Assembly (NCBI RefSeq): GCF_000423465.1
Contig: NZ_AUIA01000013.1
Coordinates: 62,001 to 126,000, forward strand
Length of the DNA stretch: 64,000 bases
Source: Propionicicella superfundia DSM 22317
GTDB taxonomy: Bacteria > Actinomycetota > Actinomycetes > Propionibacteriales > Propionibacteriaceae
Reading direction: 5' to 3'
Below the pieces are notes generated by a model, which was not told where the DNA came from, made no database searches, and worked only from the letters and a program-made list of their open reading frames with translations. Both the position numbers and the translations under genes were made by a program. Of this stretch, positions 50,835 through 59,656 are shown one piece after another (positions within the stretch are counted from its first letter, which is position 1; each line of letters begins with the position of its first letter).

Positions 50835-50848
50835 TAGACTGGCCCGCG
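50835..50848 (+). promoter_or_regulatory. Possible leaderless promoter of the permease operon
   Basis: TAGACT (50835-50840) is followed after 8 nt by the permease ATG, the distance expected for a leaderless transcript. If the pair is zinc-controlled as in relatives, a Zur site might overlap, but no clear one is visible. Confidence 0.4.
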
Positions 50849-51901
50849 ATGGCTCAACGCTCGGCTGTGTCGGCCGTGTCTCACGACCACCACGAACACG
50901 ACCATGCGGCGCCACCCCCACACGGGGCCCGTGGCGTCGCCCTGCGGGGTGCCATCGGTCTGGCGGCCGTCGCCGCCCTCCTCGCCCTGCGGCTCGTGGC
51001 CGACCCCGACTGGACGTCGTGGCTCCCCGCCGCCGGGCGTGATCTCGTCACGCTGTCGCTCAGTGTCCTGCTCGAATCGCTGCCCTTCGTCTTCCTCGGC
51101 ATCGCGATCTCGATCCTCGTGCAGATCTGGCTCCCCGACCGGGCCTGGAGGCTGCTGCCGCGGCAGCCGACGCTGCGGCGCGCGGCGCTGTCGGTGCTGG
51201 GTGTCCTGTTCCCCGTGTGCCAGTGCGGCAACGTTCCGCTGGCACGCGGGCTGATGCTGCGCGGACTCGGCGTCGGCGAGACGCTGACCTTCCTCGTGGC
51301 GGCGCCCATCCTGAACCCCGTCACCATCATCACGACCTACCAGGCGTTCGGCTTCGACCGCGGAATCCTGGTCTCGCGGATCGTCGGGGCGTTCGTCATC
51401 GCCAACCTCGTCGGCTGGGTGTTCTCGCGGCACCCGGCTCCGTCGACCCTGCTCACGCCGAGCTTCGAGGCGGCGTGCGCGGCCGACGAGCACACGGGCG
51501 GACGCTGGCGACGCAGCGCGGAGTCCTTCGCCACCGAGACGACGGCGATGCTTCCCGCCCTCGTCGCCGGGTCCTTCCTGGCCGGTGCGATCCAGGTGGG
51601 CGTGCCGCGGGACGTCCTGCTCGGGCTCGGCGGTCATCCCGTGCTGTCGGTGGCCGTTCTCATGCTGCTGGCCTTCGTCGTCTCCCTGTGCTCGAACGTC
51701 GACGCCTTCTTCATCCTCGCGTTCGCCTCGACGTTCGCGACCGGTGGCATCGTGGCCTTCCTCGTCTTCGGGGCGATGGTCGACATCAAGATGCTCGCCC
51801 TGCTGCGCACCACGTACACGACGCGGGCCCTCATCCTGCTCACCGCCGTCGTGGGACTCTGTTCCCTCGTGCTGGGATTGGGGTTGAACCTTGTCCTCTG
51901 A
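50849..51901 (+). CDS. UPF0718/DUF318 permease
   Basis: 350 residues: a His/Asp-rich N-terminus (SHDHHEHDH), then about eight helices with SLSVLLESLPFVFLGIAISI, VLFPVCQCGNVPLARGLMLR, APILNPVTIITTYQAFG and a second repeat LCSNVDAFFILAFASTF. These are marks of the UPF0718 permeases. With a TIGR03943 partner (next gene, overlap 11 nt) this resembles Bacillus YcgR/YcgQ, which respond to zinc limitation. The His-rich start supports a metal link; the transported substrate is unproven. Confidence 0.85.
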   Translation: MAQRSAVSAVSHDHHEHDHAAPPPHGARGVALRGAIGLAAVAALLALRLVADPDWTSWLPAAGRDLVTLSLSVLLESLPFVFLGIAISILVQIWLPDRAWRLLPRQPTLRRAALSVLGVLFPVCQCGNVPLARGLMLRGLGVGETLTFLVAAPILNPVTIITTYQAFGFDRGILVSRIVGAFVIANLVGWVFSRHPAPSTLLTPSFEAACAADEHTGGRWRRSAESFATETTAMLPALVAGSFLAGAIQVGVPRDVLLGLGGHPVLSVAVLMLLAFVVSLCSNVDAFFILAFASTFATGGIVAFLVFGAMVDIKMLALLRTTYTTRALILLTAVVGLCSLVLGLGLNLVL

Positions 51902-52631
51902 CTCGCACCATGACCATGGCCACCGGGCCGGCCCCGGCCGGCACGTCCCACCCTGGGGACTGCTGCTGACCCTCATCGGCTCGGTGTCGATCCTGTGGCT
52001 CGGCACCACCGGACAGTTGGGCCTGTACATCCACCCGCGCTACTTCGTGTTCACCGAGGTCACGGCCGCCCTGGCGGCGCTGGCCGCCGTCGCCGCCTTC
52101 GCCGTCCGGGCCGCCTCGACGGCCGGAGGACGCGGCTGGACGGCCGGGGCGACGGCCGTCGTCCTCGTGCTCACGCTGCTCGTGATCCCGCCCGCCACGC
52201 TGTCGAACGCCACCGTGCAGCAGCGTTCGGTGAACGCCTCCGTCGACACGGGCGACACCACGAAGCTCGTCGGCACCGACCCGTCCAACTTCACGGTCCG
52301 CGACTGGGCCGGGATCATCGCCGATCCCGGCAGCGCCGCCACCTACGCGGGCCAGAAGGTCACCCTCGTCGGCTTCGTCAGCCCGACGGCGAGCGGTGCG
52401 GCCGACACGTTCTTCCTCACCCGTTTCGTCATCACCTGCTGCGCCGCGGACGCCGTCCCGGTGGGGGTCCCGGTCACCGCGTCCCGGTGGGCCGACACGT
52501 ACAGCGCCGACCAGTGGGTGAAGGTGACCGGCAGCTTCGTCCCCGCCGGCGACTCCGGGGACGCGGCGCTCGTCCTCAAACCCCAGACCATCGCGGTCGT
52601 CCCCCAGCCGGCGCAGCCCTATGAAGGGTGA
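51891..52631 (+). CDS. TIGR03943-family membrane protein (YcgQ-like)
   Basis: 246 residues from a TTG overlapping the permease stop. His-rich start (SSDSHHDHGH), two to three helices, then an outside domain with AGQKVTLVGFVSP, FFLTRFVITCCAADAVPVGV and WVKVTGSF, the TIGR03943 pattern (the CC pair is conserved). Partner of the permease before it; the pair is found across Firmicutes and actinobacteria, often under Zur. Its stop overlaps the next gene. Confidence 0.85.
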   Translation: MSSDSHHDHGHRAGPGRHVPPWGLLLTLIGSVSILWLGTTGQLGLYIHPRYFVFTEVTAALAALAAVAAFAVRAASTAGGRGWTAGATAVVLVLTLLVIPPATLSNATVQQRSVNASVDTGDTTKLVGTDPSNFTVRDWAGIIADPGSAATYAGQKVTLVGFVSPTASGAADTFFLTRFVITCCAADAVPVGVPVTASRWADTYSADQWVKVTGSFVPAGDSGDAALVLKPQTIAVVPQPAQPYEG

Positions 52632-54141
52632 CACGCACCGTCCCCGCCGCCGGCCGGGGACGAACCCCACCACCCCCGAGGAGCAGCCCGTCGGCACGCG
52701 CCGCTTCTGGCTCCTCGCGACGACACTGAGCGTCGCACTCGCGCTGATCGCCGCGGTGCTCGCGTTCGTCGCGGTCGTCCGCGGGCCGGATCTCGTGTCC
52801 GCGTCGATCTCCCCGACGCGGAGCGTCACGGTGGCGGGTGAGCGGCTTCGGCTGCGGTCGCGGCAGCCGCTGGCCGAGGTGTCCGCGGACCAGGTCCGCA
52901 TCGAGCCGGCCGTGCCCTGCACCGTGACCACCAAGGACTCGACGCTCACGATCCGCTTCACCGCGCCGCTGTCCTACGACACCCGCTACACGGTGACCGT
53001 CTCCGATGCCCGCAGCAGGGACACGGGAACCACCCTCGACTGGACCTACGCCTTCTCCACCCCGTCGGCGTCGCTGTACACGCTTCTCGCCCACCGGGGC
53101 GACACGGCCGCCGCGACCGCGGACGCCGTCCTGCGGGCGAGTTCCGAGGACACGGACACGTCCGCCCCGGCCGACACGGCGCTCGCCGCCGAACGGCTGT
53201 CCCAGTTCACCGTCGCGGGAGGCCGGATCGTCGCCGTCAGCCAACCCGAGGCAGAGGCGCCGCGCCTCGTGACCGTCCCCGCGACGGCCACGTCACCGAC
53301 GTCCGGCGACGGCACGACGAGCCCCGGGACGACCTCCGCGACAGCCGATGCGGCGGCCGTCCAGACACCCGCGGCGTCGACGATCGACCAGCTTCGCGCG
53401 TCGCCGGACGGCGCGCGCTTCGGGTACGTCGTCAGCGGCCGGGACACGACCGCCGGGACGACGTACGTCGACGCCCTCTTCGTCCAGGACGCCGGCGACC
53501 TCGCCGCGGCCCCGTTGGAGATCGCCGACTCCGGCACCCCCTTCTCGGTGCAGGACTGGCGATTCGTGCCGGGCGTCGCGGCCGTCGTCGTGCTGACCAC
53601 CGAGGGCCGCGCGTATCTGGTGTACCTCGATGCCGACACGGCCCCCGTGACCCTGGGCAGCTTCGCCCAGCTCATCGACTTCCTGCCGGGGACGACCACC
53701 CTCGCGGTCATGAGCAACGCCTCCGAGGTCCTCATCGACCTGACGACGGGCACGACGTCCCCGGTCGCGGCCACCGTCGGCGAGACCGAGACGGCGATTC
53801 CCGGCAGGCGCACCGAGCTCAGCGCCGACGGCTACCTCATGGAGCTCAACCAGATCGAGTACGGCGGCGGCACCACCCGCATCACCACCCGGCTCGTCCA
53901 CGTGTCCGCCGGTCGGACCACGGCGATCGCCGAGGTCGGCCCGGACGAGGGCGAGGTGCAGGGAAGCGGTGTGTCCCCGAACGGCCAGTACGCCTGGATG
54001 ACCGTGCTCGACCCGGACGCGCCGGTGGAGGACTTCTCGTCGGGCGCGTCCGACCACGCGACGACCACCGTCTACGACCTGGCGACGGGCCGGCAGGTGG
54101 CCCAGGTCCGCGGATCCGGCCCGTCGTGGGGCATCGCCTGA
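52621..54141 (+). CDS. Membrane-anchored beta-propeller protein with an Ig-like domain
   Basis: 506 residues. Basic start, one membrane helix (about 30-52), a bacterial Ig-like domain (about 60-140: SISPTRSVTVAGERLRLRS, YDTRYTVTVSDA), then a Thr/Ser-rich linker and repeated four-strand blades (IDQLRASPDGARFGYVVSGR, FSVQDWRFVPGVAAVVVLTT, ELSADGYLMELNQIEYG, VSPNGQYAWMTVL) of WD40/TolB-like kind. Probably an extracytoplasmic binding protein. It overlaps the TIGR03943 gene by 11 nt, so it may belong to the same metal-related operon. Ligand unknown. Confidence 0.7.
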   Translation: MKGDTHRPRRRPGTNPTTPEEQPVGTRRFWLLATTLSVALALIAAVLAFVAVVRGPDLVSASISPTRSVTVAGERLRLRSRQPLAEVSADQVRIEPAVPCTVTTKDSTLTIRFTAPLSYDTRYTVTVSDARSRDTGTTLDWTYAFSTPSASLYTLLAHRGDTAAATADAVLRASSEDTDTSAPADTALAAERLSQFTVAGGRIVAVSQPEAEAPRLVTVPATATSPTSGDGTTSPGTTSATADAAAVQTPAASTIDQLRASPDGARFGYVVSGRDTTAGTTYVDALFVQDAGDLAAAPLEIADSGTPFSVQDWRFVPGVAAVVVLTTEGRAYLVYLDADTAPVTLGSFAQLIDFLPGTTTLAVMSNASEVLIDLTTGTTSPVAATVGETETAIPGRRTELSADGYLMELNQIEYGGGTTRITTRLVHVSAGRTTAIAEVGPDEGEVQGSGVSPNGQYAWMTVLDPDAPVEDFSSGASDHATTTVYDLATGRQVAQVRGSGPSWGIA

Positions 54142-54292
54142 GCGCACATCGGCGACCGCCCCATGAGACGCCTGTCCTACATTCTGGCGACAGGGGATCT
54201 GCGTATTCCCCCGACCATCGGCCCCCGACCGGCGAACAATGCGAAATGGTGCCCGCCCCGTTCTCGCGGGTTCTGCCGATCGGAGTTTCAGC

Positions 54293-56992
54293 GTGCGTCG
54301 TGGCCTCGCAACCGTCCTCTTCTCCTGTGTCGTGGTGACATCGGCGCTTGCCGCTCCACCCGCGCACGCCGACGACACGATCGTGGACGCTGCCGACTGC
54401 ACCGCGGTGACGACGCACCTCGCGACGAGCACCGAGCAGACCGTGCGCCTGACGGGCGACATCGGCTCCGCCGACGCCCCGTGCCCGAACGCGATCGTGT
54501 CGGGGACGAAGACGCTGGACCTGAACGGCCACTCGCTGTTCGCCGGAGGAGGCGGGAGCTACCGAGCGGGGATCGGCGTATCCGCCGGCAACAGCCTCAC
54601 CGTCGTCGGGGACGCCGCCTCGCTGCTGAGCGCCACCGGAGGCCTGTACGCCGCGGGCATCGGCGGGTACGACAACAGCGAGGGCACGGGCGGCGGGGGA
54701 TCCGTCACCATCCGGGGAGGCACCGTGGTCGCCACGGGCGGGGAGTCCGGCGCCGGCATCGGCTCGGGCTTCCTGACCGGGGGCGGCGGCTCGCCCGCCG
54801 TCCTGATCACCGGCGGCTCGGTCACCGCGACCGGAGGCCTGTCGGGCGCCGGCATCGGTGGCGGAAGCGGAATGCTCAACGCGGGCGGCGGCGGCACGGT
54901 GACCGTCTCCGGCGGCACCGTGACCGCCGTCGGCGGGGGGCCCAAGAGCGGCAGCACCGGCGCCGCCGGGATCGGAGCCGGACGCGCGCTCTCCGCGCCC
55001 CGGGGAGCCGGTGCCACGCTCGTCGTGAGCGGCGGAACCGTTTCGGCGACGGGCGGATCGGGTGCACCAGGGATTGCCCCCGGCCTGACGGAACTGACCC
55101 AGGCCGGCTCGGTGAGCGTCCTCGGCGGTACGCTCAGCGTCCGTCCCGGCTCCGGAGGACCGAGCGCCATCGGCTGGGCCACGGCGAAATCCTGGCCCGA
55201 CACGGGCGTCTCCGGCGCAGGAGTCCTGTCCATCCCCACCGGGGCGAAGCTCGACATCCCTGCCGGGAAGAGCCTGACACTCGCCGGCGGCCTCGTGACG
55301 AACAGCGGCTCGATCAGCGTCGAAGGAGCCGTCGCCGGTCAAGGGACCGTGACCAACGACGGGACGATCGCCACGTCCGGTGCCGGGACGGTCTCCGACG
55401 ACGGCACGGGCGACGGCGTGCACGGCCTGCGCGTCGAGCACAACAACTACCTCGTCGCCTCCGCCGACCCCGTGGTCGCGCTGCGCGTCTACGCGCCGAC
55501 CCTCGCCGCCGGCGGCGCGAGCCTTCCTGCCCTGGCCGACAGCGACGACCGCGCCCGCCGCTGGTACACCGCGAGCGGCGTCCCGATGACGAACGCCACC
55601 GCCCTGAGCGGCATCGCCGGGGCCGGTCCCGCGACCATCGCGATCCACCCCGACTACACCGCATCCGCGACGGCGCCCGTCCTCACCGCTTCCGGCGGCA
55701 CGACCTCGATCGGCCTGTCATGGACCGCGGCCGGCACCGCGCAGGGAACGCTCACCGGCTACCGCGTCCAGTACCGGCCGGTGAGCGAGGATGCCTGGAC
55801 CGTCCGCGACCTCGGCGTCACGACGACCGGAATGCTCTCGGGCCTGTCGCCCGGCACATATCAGGTTCGTGTCGGCGGGCTGATCGACGCCGCCGCCGGC
55901 GCCTGGTCGGCGATCGTCACCGCCTCCGTCACAGGCACGGGAACGGCGGACTGGACGGGGCCGAACGGAATCCTCGCCCCGGACGCCGTCCTTCAGCGAG
56001 GCGATGCGCTCCGCTTCACCGCCGGCGGGCTGCCTCCGGACACCGTGATCGCACTGACCTTCGACGACGCGGTGATCGCATCCGGCTCGACCGACGCGCA
56101 GGGCATGCTCACGGCGGACACCTCGGTACCCGCGGGCGCGGACGTGGGCACACACACCCTGGGTGCCACGATGACGGACCCCACCGGGACGCCGACGCGG
56201 CTCGAGCTCGCGATCACGGTCGTCGACATCCCCGCCCCCACGCTCACCGTCCGCGGAGGGATGCGCTCCGTCGCACTGGAGTGGACACCGGTCGCATCGT
56301 CTCCGGACGCCCTCACCGGGTACGCCGTGCAGTACCGGGAGAGCAGCGCGACGCAGTGGGAGACGGTGTCCACGACGGACTCCGCCACCGAGATCGACGG
56401 CCTTTCCCCGGGCAGCTACAGGTTCCGCGTGGCGGGACTGGTCGAGGACGCCGTCGGTGGGTGGTCGGAGGTCGCCGAGGCGACCGTCACCGGGACCGGG
56501 GCCCTCGCCTGGAGAGGACCCACAGGGACCCTGCTGCCCGGGGCGACCCTCCACCCCGGCGAGGACCTCGCCCTCGCCGGTCTCGGCCTACCGCCCGGGA
56601 CGACGGTGACGCTGTCGATCCACTCCGATCCCGTCGTCCTCGCGACCGCGACCGTCGACGCCGCCGGACGGTTCGACCTCACCGGACGCGTGCCGGCCAC
56701 GACCACGACCGGAACGCACACCCTCGTCGCGGTGCTCACGGACCCCGCCGGAGGGGTCGTCGTCACACAGATGCCGATCGCGGTCGCACCGGTCCGTCCC
56801 GCGGGAACGCCCACCGCGGCGCCCGAAGGGACACCGGCCGGTCGCGCCGCAGCGGATTCCGGCCCTGCCTCCGCCGCGACGCTCGCCGACACCGGGATCG
56901 CACCGGCGACGAGCGTCCTCGCCCTGCTCGGGCTGCTGACGGCCCTCGCCGGCGCGAGCCGGCTGACGCGTGGACGCCCGCGGCGCCCCTGA
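54293..56992 (+). CDS. Large surface protein with beta-helix repeats, two FnIII domains and LAxTG wall anchor
   Basis: 899 residues from GTG 54293 (CGGAG 7 nt upstream). Signal peptide ending APPAHA. Residues ~80-330 repeat GGTVTATGG-xSGAGIGxG-like turns, as in right-handed beta-helix adhesins. Two fibronectin type III domains follow (SLSWTAAGTAQGTLTGYRVQ and ALEWTPVASSPDALTGYAVQ), then Ig-like segments. The end is LADTG near residue 863, a hydrophobic helix and GRPRRP: a sorting signal of the LAxTG type used by class E sortases. It is probably displayed on the wall for adhesion or polymer binding. Confidence 0.85.
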   Translation: MRRGLATVLFSCVVVTSALAAPPAHADDTIVDAADCTAVTTHLATSTEQTVRLTGDIGSADAPCPNAIVSGTKTLDLNGHSLFAGGGGSYRAGIGVSAGNSLTVVGDAASLLSATGGLYAAGIGGYDNSEGTGGGGSVTIRGGTVVATGGESGAGIGSGFLTGGGGSPAVLITGGSVTATGGLSGAGIGGGSGMLNAGGGGTVTVSGGTVTAVGGGPKSGSTGAAGIGAGRALSAPRGAGATLVVSGGTVSATGGSGAPGIAPGLTELTQAGSVSVLGGTLSVRPGSGGPSAIGWATAKSWPDTGVSGAGVLSIPTGAKLDIPAGKSLTLAGGLVTNSGSISVEGAVAGQGTVTNDGTIATSGAGTVSDDGTGDGVHGLRVEHNNYLVASADPVVALRVYAPTLAAGGASLPALADSDDRARRWYTASGVPMTNATALSGIAGAGPATIAIHPDYTASATAPVLTASGGTTSIGLSWTAAGTAQGTLTGYRVQYRPVSEDAWTVRDLGVTTTGMLSGLSPGTYQVRVGGLIDAAAGAWSAIVTASVTGTGTADWTGPNGILAPDAVLQRGDALRFTAGGLPPDTVIALTFDDAVIASGSTDAQGMLTADTSVPAGADVGTHTLGATMTDPTGTPTRLELAITVVDIPAPTLTVRGGMRSVALEWTPVASSPDALTGYAVQYRESSATQWETVSTTDSATEIDGLSPGSYRFRVAGLVEDAVGGWSEVAEATVTGTGALAWRGPTGTLLPGATLHPGEDLALAGLGLPPGTTVTLSIHSDPVVLATATVDAAGRFDLTGRVPATTTTGTHTLVAVLTDPAGGVVVTQMPIAVAPVRPAGTPTAAPEGTPAGRAAADSGPASAATLADTGIAPATSVLALLGLLTALAGASRLTRGRPRRP

Positions 56993-57001
56993 CGCGACCG
57001 C

Positions 57002-57502
57002 TCAGGCCAGCGCGGCGAGCGCCGCGTCGTAGTCGGGCTCGTTCGCGATCTCGGTGACCTGCTCGGTGTAGCGGACCGTCCCGTCGGTGTCGAGGACGAC
57101 GACGGCCCGGGAGAGCAGGCCGCGGTTCTTGCCGTCGGCGAGCGTCACCCCGTAGTCGTCCCCGAAAGAGCTGCGGAACGCGGAGGCGGTGATGACATCG
57201 TCCAGCCCCTCGGCACCGCAGAAGCGCGCCTGGGCGTAGGGCAGGTCGTTGGAGACGCAGACGACGACGGCATTGTCGAGCGAGGACGCCTTCGCGTTGA
57301 AGGTGCGGACGCTCAGCGCGCACGTGCCGGTGTCGATGCTCGGGAAGATGTTGAGGACGACCTGCCGGCCCGCGAAGCCGGCGAGGGACACGTCGTCCTT
57401 CATCGCCGCGCCGGTGAGGGTGAAGTCGGGGGCGGCGGTTCCGACGGCGGGAAGCTCTCCGACGGTGTGCACCGTTTCCCCACGGTGAGTGATTTCGGCC
57501 AT
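57002..57502 (-). CDS. tpx: Thiol peroxidase
   Basis: 166 residues from ATG 57502. ITHRGETVHTVGELPAVGT opens it, VVLNIFPSIDTGTCALSVRT carries the peroxidatic Cys and AQARFCGAEG the resolving Cys, the atypical two-Cys arrangement of Tpx. It reduces alkyl and hydrogen peroxide using thioredoxin. The longer frame to 57574 has no support. It converges with the surface-protein gene (9 bp between stops). Confidence 0.95.
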   Translation of the reverse strand: MAEITHRGETVHTVGELPAVGTAAPDFTLTGAAMKDDVSLAGFAGRQVVLNIFPSIDTGTCALSVRTFNAKASSLDNAVVVCVSNDLPYAQARFCGAEGLDDVITASAFRSSFGDDYGVTLADGKNRGLLSRAVVVLDTDGTVRYTEQVTEIANEPDYDAALAALA

Positions 57503-57569
57503 GCCCCGATCCTTGCGCACACCGCGGCCGCAGTGAAGGGACGCTCGGTCAGTGGGCCGCCGCGGACAG

Positions 57570-57605
57570 GACACGACCCCCGGCGCGATCGCCGGGGGCC
57601 GTGTC
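57570..57605. terminator. Hairpin after dhaL
   Basis: GACACG-a-CCCCCGGCG, loop CGAT, CGCCGGGGG-c-CGTGTC: a 15-bp stem with one mismatch, 20 bp beyond the dhaL stop on the minus strand. Strong enough to end the dhaKL transcript. Confidence 0.75.
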
Positions 57606-57624
57606 GAGCTGTCGGGGCGGTGCC

Positions 57625-58254
57625 CTACCCGAGGGTCTTCAGGTAGGCCAGCGCCGTGTCCAACAGAATGGTCGTCGACACCGCGCCGGGGTCGGGGTGT
57701 CCCTTCGCACGCTCGCCGAGAGCCTTCGCCTTGCCGAACGTGGCGATCATGTCGACGGTGTCGTCCTTGCCCTTGTGGGCGCCCTCCGCCGCGGCCTCGG
57801 CCACGGCCAGCAGCCCCTTCGGCACCGCCTCCTCGGCCGCCTCGGCCGCCGGCACGACGGCATCCACCATCGTCTTGTCCCCAGGTTTGGCCTTGCCGCG
57901 CGCCTGGATCTGCGCCGCCGCGGCGGCGAGCCAGGTCGCGTAGCCCGCGGCGTCCAGGGTGTCACCGGTGAAGGTCCGGGCAGGCGCCTTCAGGAACATG
58001 CCGAAGATCACCCCCGAGGCTCCACCGCTGGTGGCCATGATTGCCGACCCGCCCGCTTTGAACAGGTCCCCGACGGTCGCAGGCTCGGCCCCTTCGATGG
58101 CCTCCTTGGCCGCCTTGAACCCTCGGGACATGCCGACGCCGTGGTCGCCGTCCCCGATCGCCTGGTCGGCTTTCGTGAGGATGTCGACGTTGGCGATGAT
58201 GGCGTCGCACATCGCCGCCAGCATCCCTCGGGTCTGCTCGATCGTAAGCTCCAT
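57625..58254 (-). CDS. dhaL: Dihydroxyacetone kinase subunit DhaL
   Basis: 209 residues, all-helical nucleotide-binding subunit. DQAIGDGDHGVGMSRGFKAA supplies the Mg-binding Asp set, GGASGVIFGMFL, and PGDKTMVDAVVPAAEAAEEA are conserved. In PTS-dependent kinases DhaL holds ADP and is rephosphorylated by DhaM; no dhaM is in the window. ATG 58254 follows the dhaK stop by 2 nt, so the two are translated together. Confidence 0.93.
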   Translation of the reverse strand: MELTIEQTRGMLAAMCDAIIANVDILTKADQAIGDGDHGVGMSRGFKAAKEAIEGAEPATVGDLFKAGGSAIMATSGGASGVIFGMFLKAPARTFTGDTLDAAGYATWLAAAAAQIQARGKAKPGDKTMVDAVVPAAEAAEEAVPKGLLAVAEAAAEGAHKGKDDTVDMIATFGKAKALGERAKGHPDPGAVSTTILLDTALAYLKTLG

Positions 58255-58256
58255 AG

Positions 58257-59252
58257 TCACCCCTGACTGAACGTGATGCTCTCGCACGGCGCGTTGAGCA
58301 GATGCTCGAGCTGATCGTCGAGCTTCAACAGCGAGATGGAGAATCCCGCCATCTCCTGGCTGCAGAAGTACGCGCCGATGTCGCAGCGCGCGATCTCGAT
58401 CCCCAGGTCTCCCAGCAACTGGTACGCCTTGCGCGTCACGATCATGAGCTCCATCTGGGTCGTGGCGCCCAGGTTGTTGACGAGCATCGCGACGCGGTCG
58501 CCCTTCTTGTAGGGCAGGTCCGCCACGAGATGGTCGATCATCTTCGTGGTGAGGACGTCGGCCGGCATCAGCTTCGACCGCTCCACGCCGACCTCGCCGT
58601 GCGCGCCGAGACCGATCTCGATCTCGTCGTCGCCCAGCGTGAAGGTGGGCTCACCGGTCTCGGGCAGCGAGCCCGCGGAGACCGCGACGCCGAGCGTCCG
58701 CAGATTGGCCTGGCACTTCTTCACAGCCGCCTCGGCCTCTTCGAGGGACGCCGCCTCGGCACAGGCCGCGCCGGCGATCTTCACCTGATAGAAACCGCCG
58801 CCGATGCCGCGCCGGGTCTCCAGATCGGGGGTCGCGCAGTCGTCGGCCACCAGGACCGTGCGCACCTCGACGCCCGTGTCGTCGGTGGCGTCTTCGGCCC
58901 CGAGGTCGAAGTTGAGCACGTCACCGGCGTAGTTGCCGTAGACCAGCAGGACGCCCTTGCCCTTGTCGGCCAGCTCGACCGCGGCCGTCACGAACTGCGG
59001 CGCCGGCGCCGCGAAGATGTTGCCCGCGACCGATGCGTCGGCGAGGCCCTTGCCGACGTAGGAGGTGTAGACGGGCTCGTGTCCCGATCCGCCGCCGATG
59101 ACGAGGCCGACCTTGCCGGGCTCGATGTCGGTCCGTGCGAGAACGCGATCGCTGACCCGCGCCAGCTTGCCCATGGAGGCCGCGACGTACCCGTCGAGGA
59201 CCTCGCTCACGATGTTCTCGGTATCGTTGATGATCTTCTTGACCTTGGCCAC
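58257..59252 (-). CDS. dhaK: Dihydroxyacetone kinase subunit DhaK
   Basis: 331 residues. VGLVIGGGSGHEPVYTSYVG, ASVAGNIFAAPAP, VLLVYGNYAGDVLNFD and the substrate-binding His in EIGLGAHGEVGVER are all present; this His forms a covalent hemiaminal with dihydroxyacetone. It hands phosphate from DhaL to the ketone. AGGAGG-type sequence precedes the ATG. Relatives can act on erythrulose, so substrate is not fixed by sequence alone. Confidence 0.94.
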   Translation of the reverse strand: MAKVKKIINDTENIVSEVLDGYVAASMGKLARVSDRVLARTDIEPGKVGLVIGGGSGHEPVYTSYVGKGLADASVAGNIFAAPAPQFVTAAVELADKGKGVLLVYGNYAGDVLNFDLGAEDATDDTGVEVRTVLVADDCATPDLETRRGIGGGFYQVKIAGAACAEAASLEEAEAAVKKCQANLRTLGVAVSAGSLPETGEPTFTLGDDEIEIGLGAHGEVGVERSKLMPADVLTTKMIDHLVADLPYKKGDRVAMLVNNLGATTQMELMIVTRKAYQLLGDLGIEIARCDIGAYFCSQEMAGFSISLLKLDDQLEHLLNAPCESITFSQG

Positions 59253-59460
59253 TTTGCCTCCTCCGATTCAGCCGACGTCCTTGTCGGCACGCCACTCAGC
59301 CTATCTTCCAGTCACCCGTCCGATCGAGGGACGTCTGCGCACGCTCCGCACACATGAGCGAAGTGCCGACCGGCGCGGTCGCGGTCCGCGGTCGCCGATC
59401 CGCCTCGTCCGCGCGGCGCGACCCGGGGGCCGCCGGTCCCGTGCGCCGGGCCGGGATCTG

Positions 59461-59589
59461 TCAGGCGCTCGGGGCCGCGGTCGCCTCCGCCCACAGCTCG
59501 GCCTCCGCCCGTGCACGGTCGTTCTGCACCTTGAGGATGACGACAACCACCACGGTCAGAGCGCCCACCAGGACCAGGAGCTTCTTCAT
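59461..59589 (-). CDS. DLW-39 family small membrane protein (42 residues)
   Basis: A gene too short for most gene finders: MKKLLVLVGALTVVVVILKV forms one membrane helix, then QNDRARAEAELWAEATAAPSA. The Leu-Trp-Ala-Glu-Ala-Thr end after a short N-terminal helix is the mark of the actinobacterial DLW-39 family. Function unknown. It stands alone between dhaK and a large unrecognised gene, both on the same strand. Confidence 0.75.
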   Translation of the reverse strand: MKKLLVLVGALTVVVVVILKVQNDRARAEAELWAEATAAPSA

Positions 59590-59656
59590 GGGGTCGAGCG
59601 TAGCCTGCGCCGCTGAGCGACACCGGTGGGCACCGCGAGTCCGGTCGGCCCGGCCG

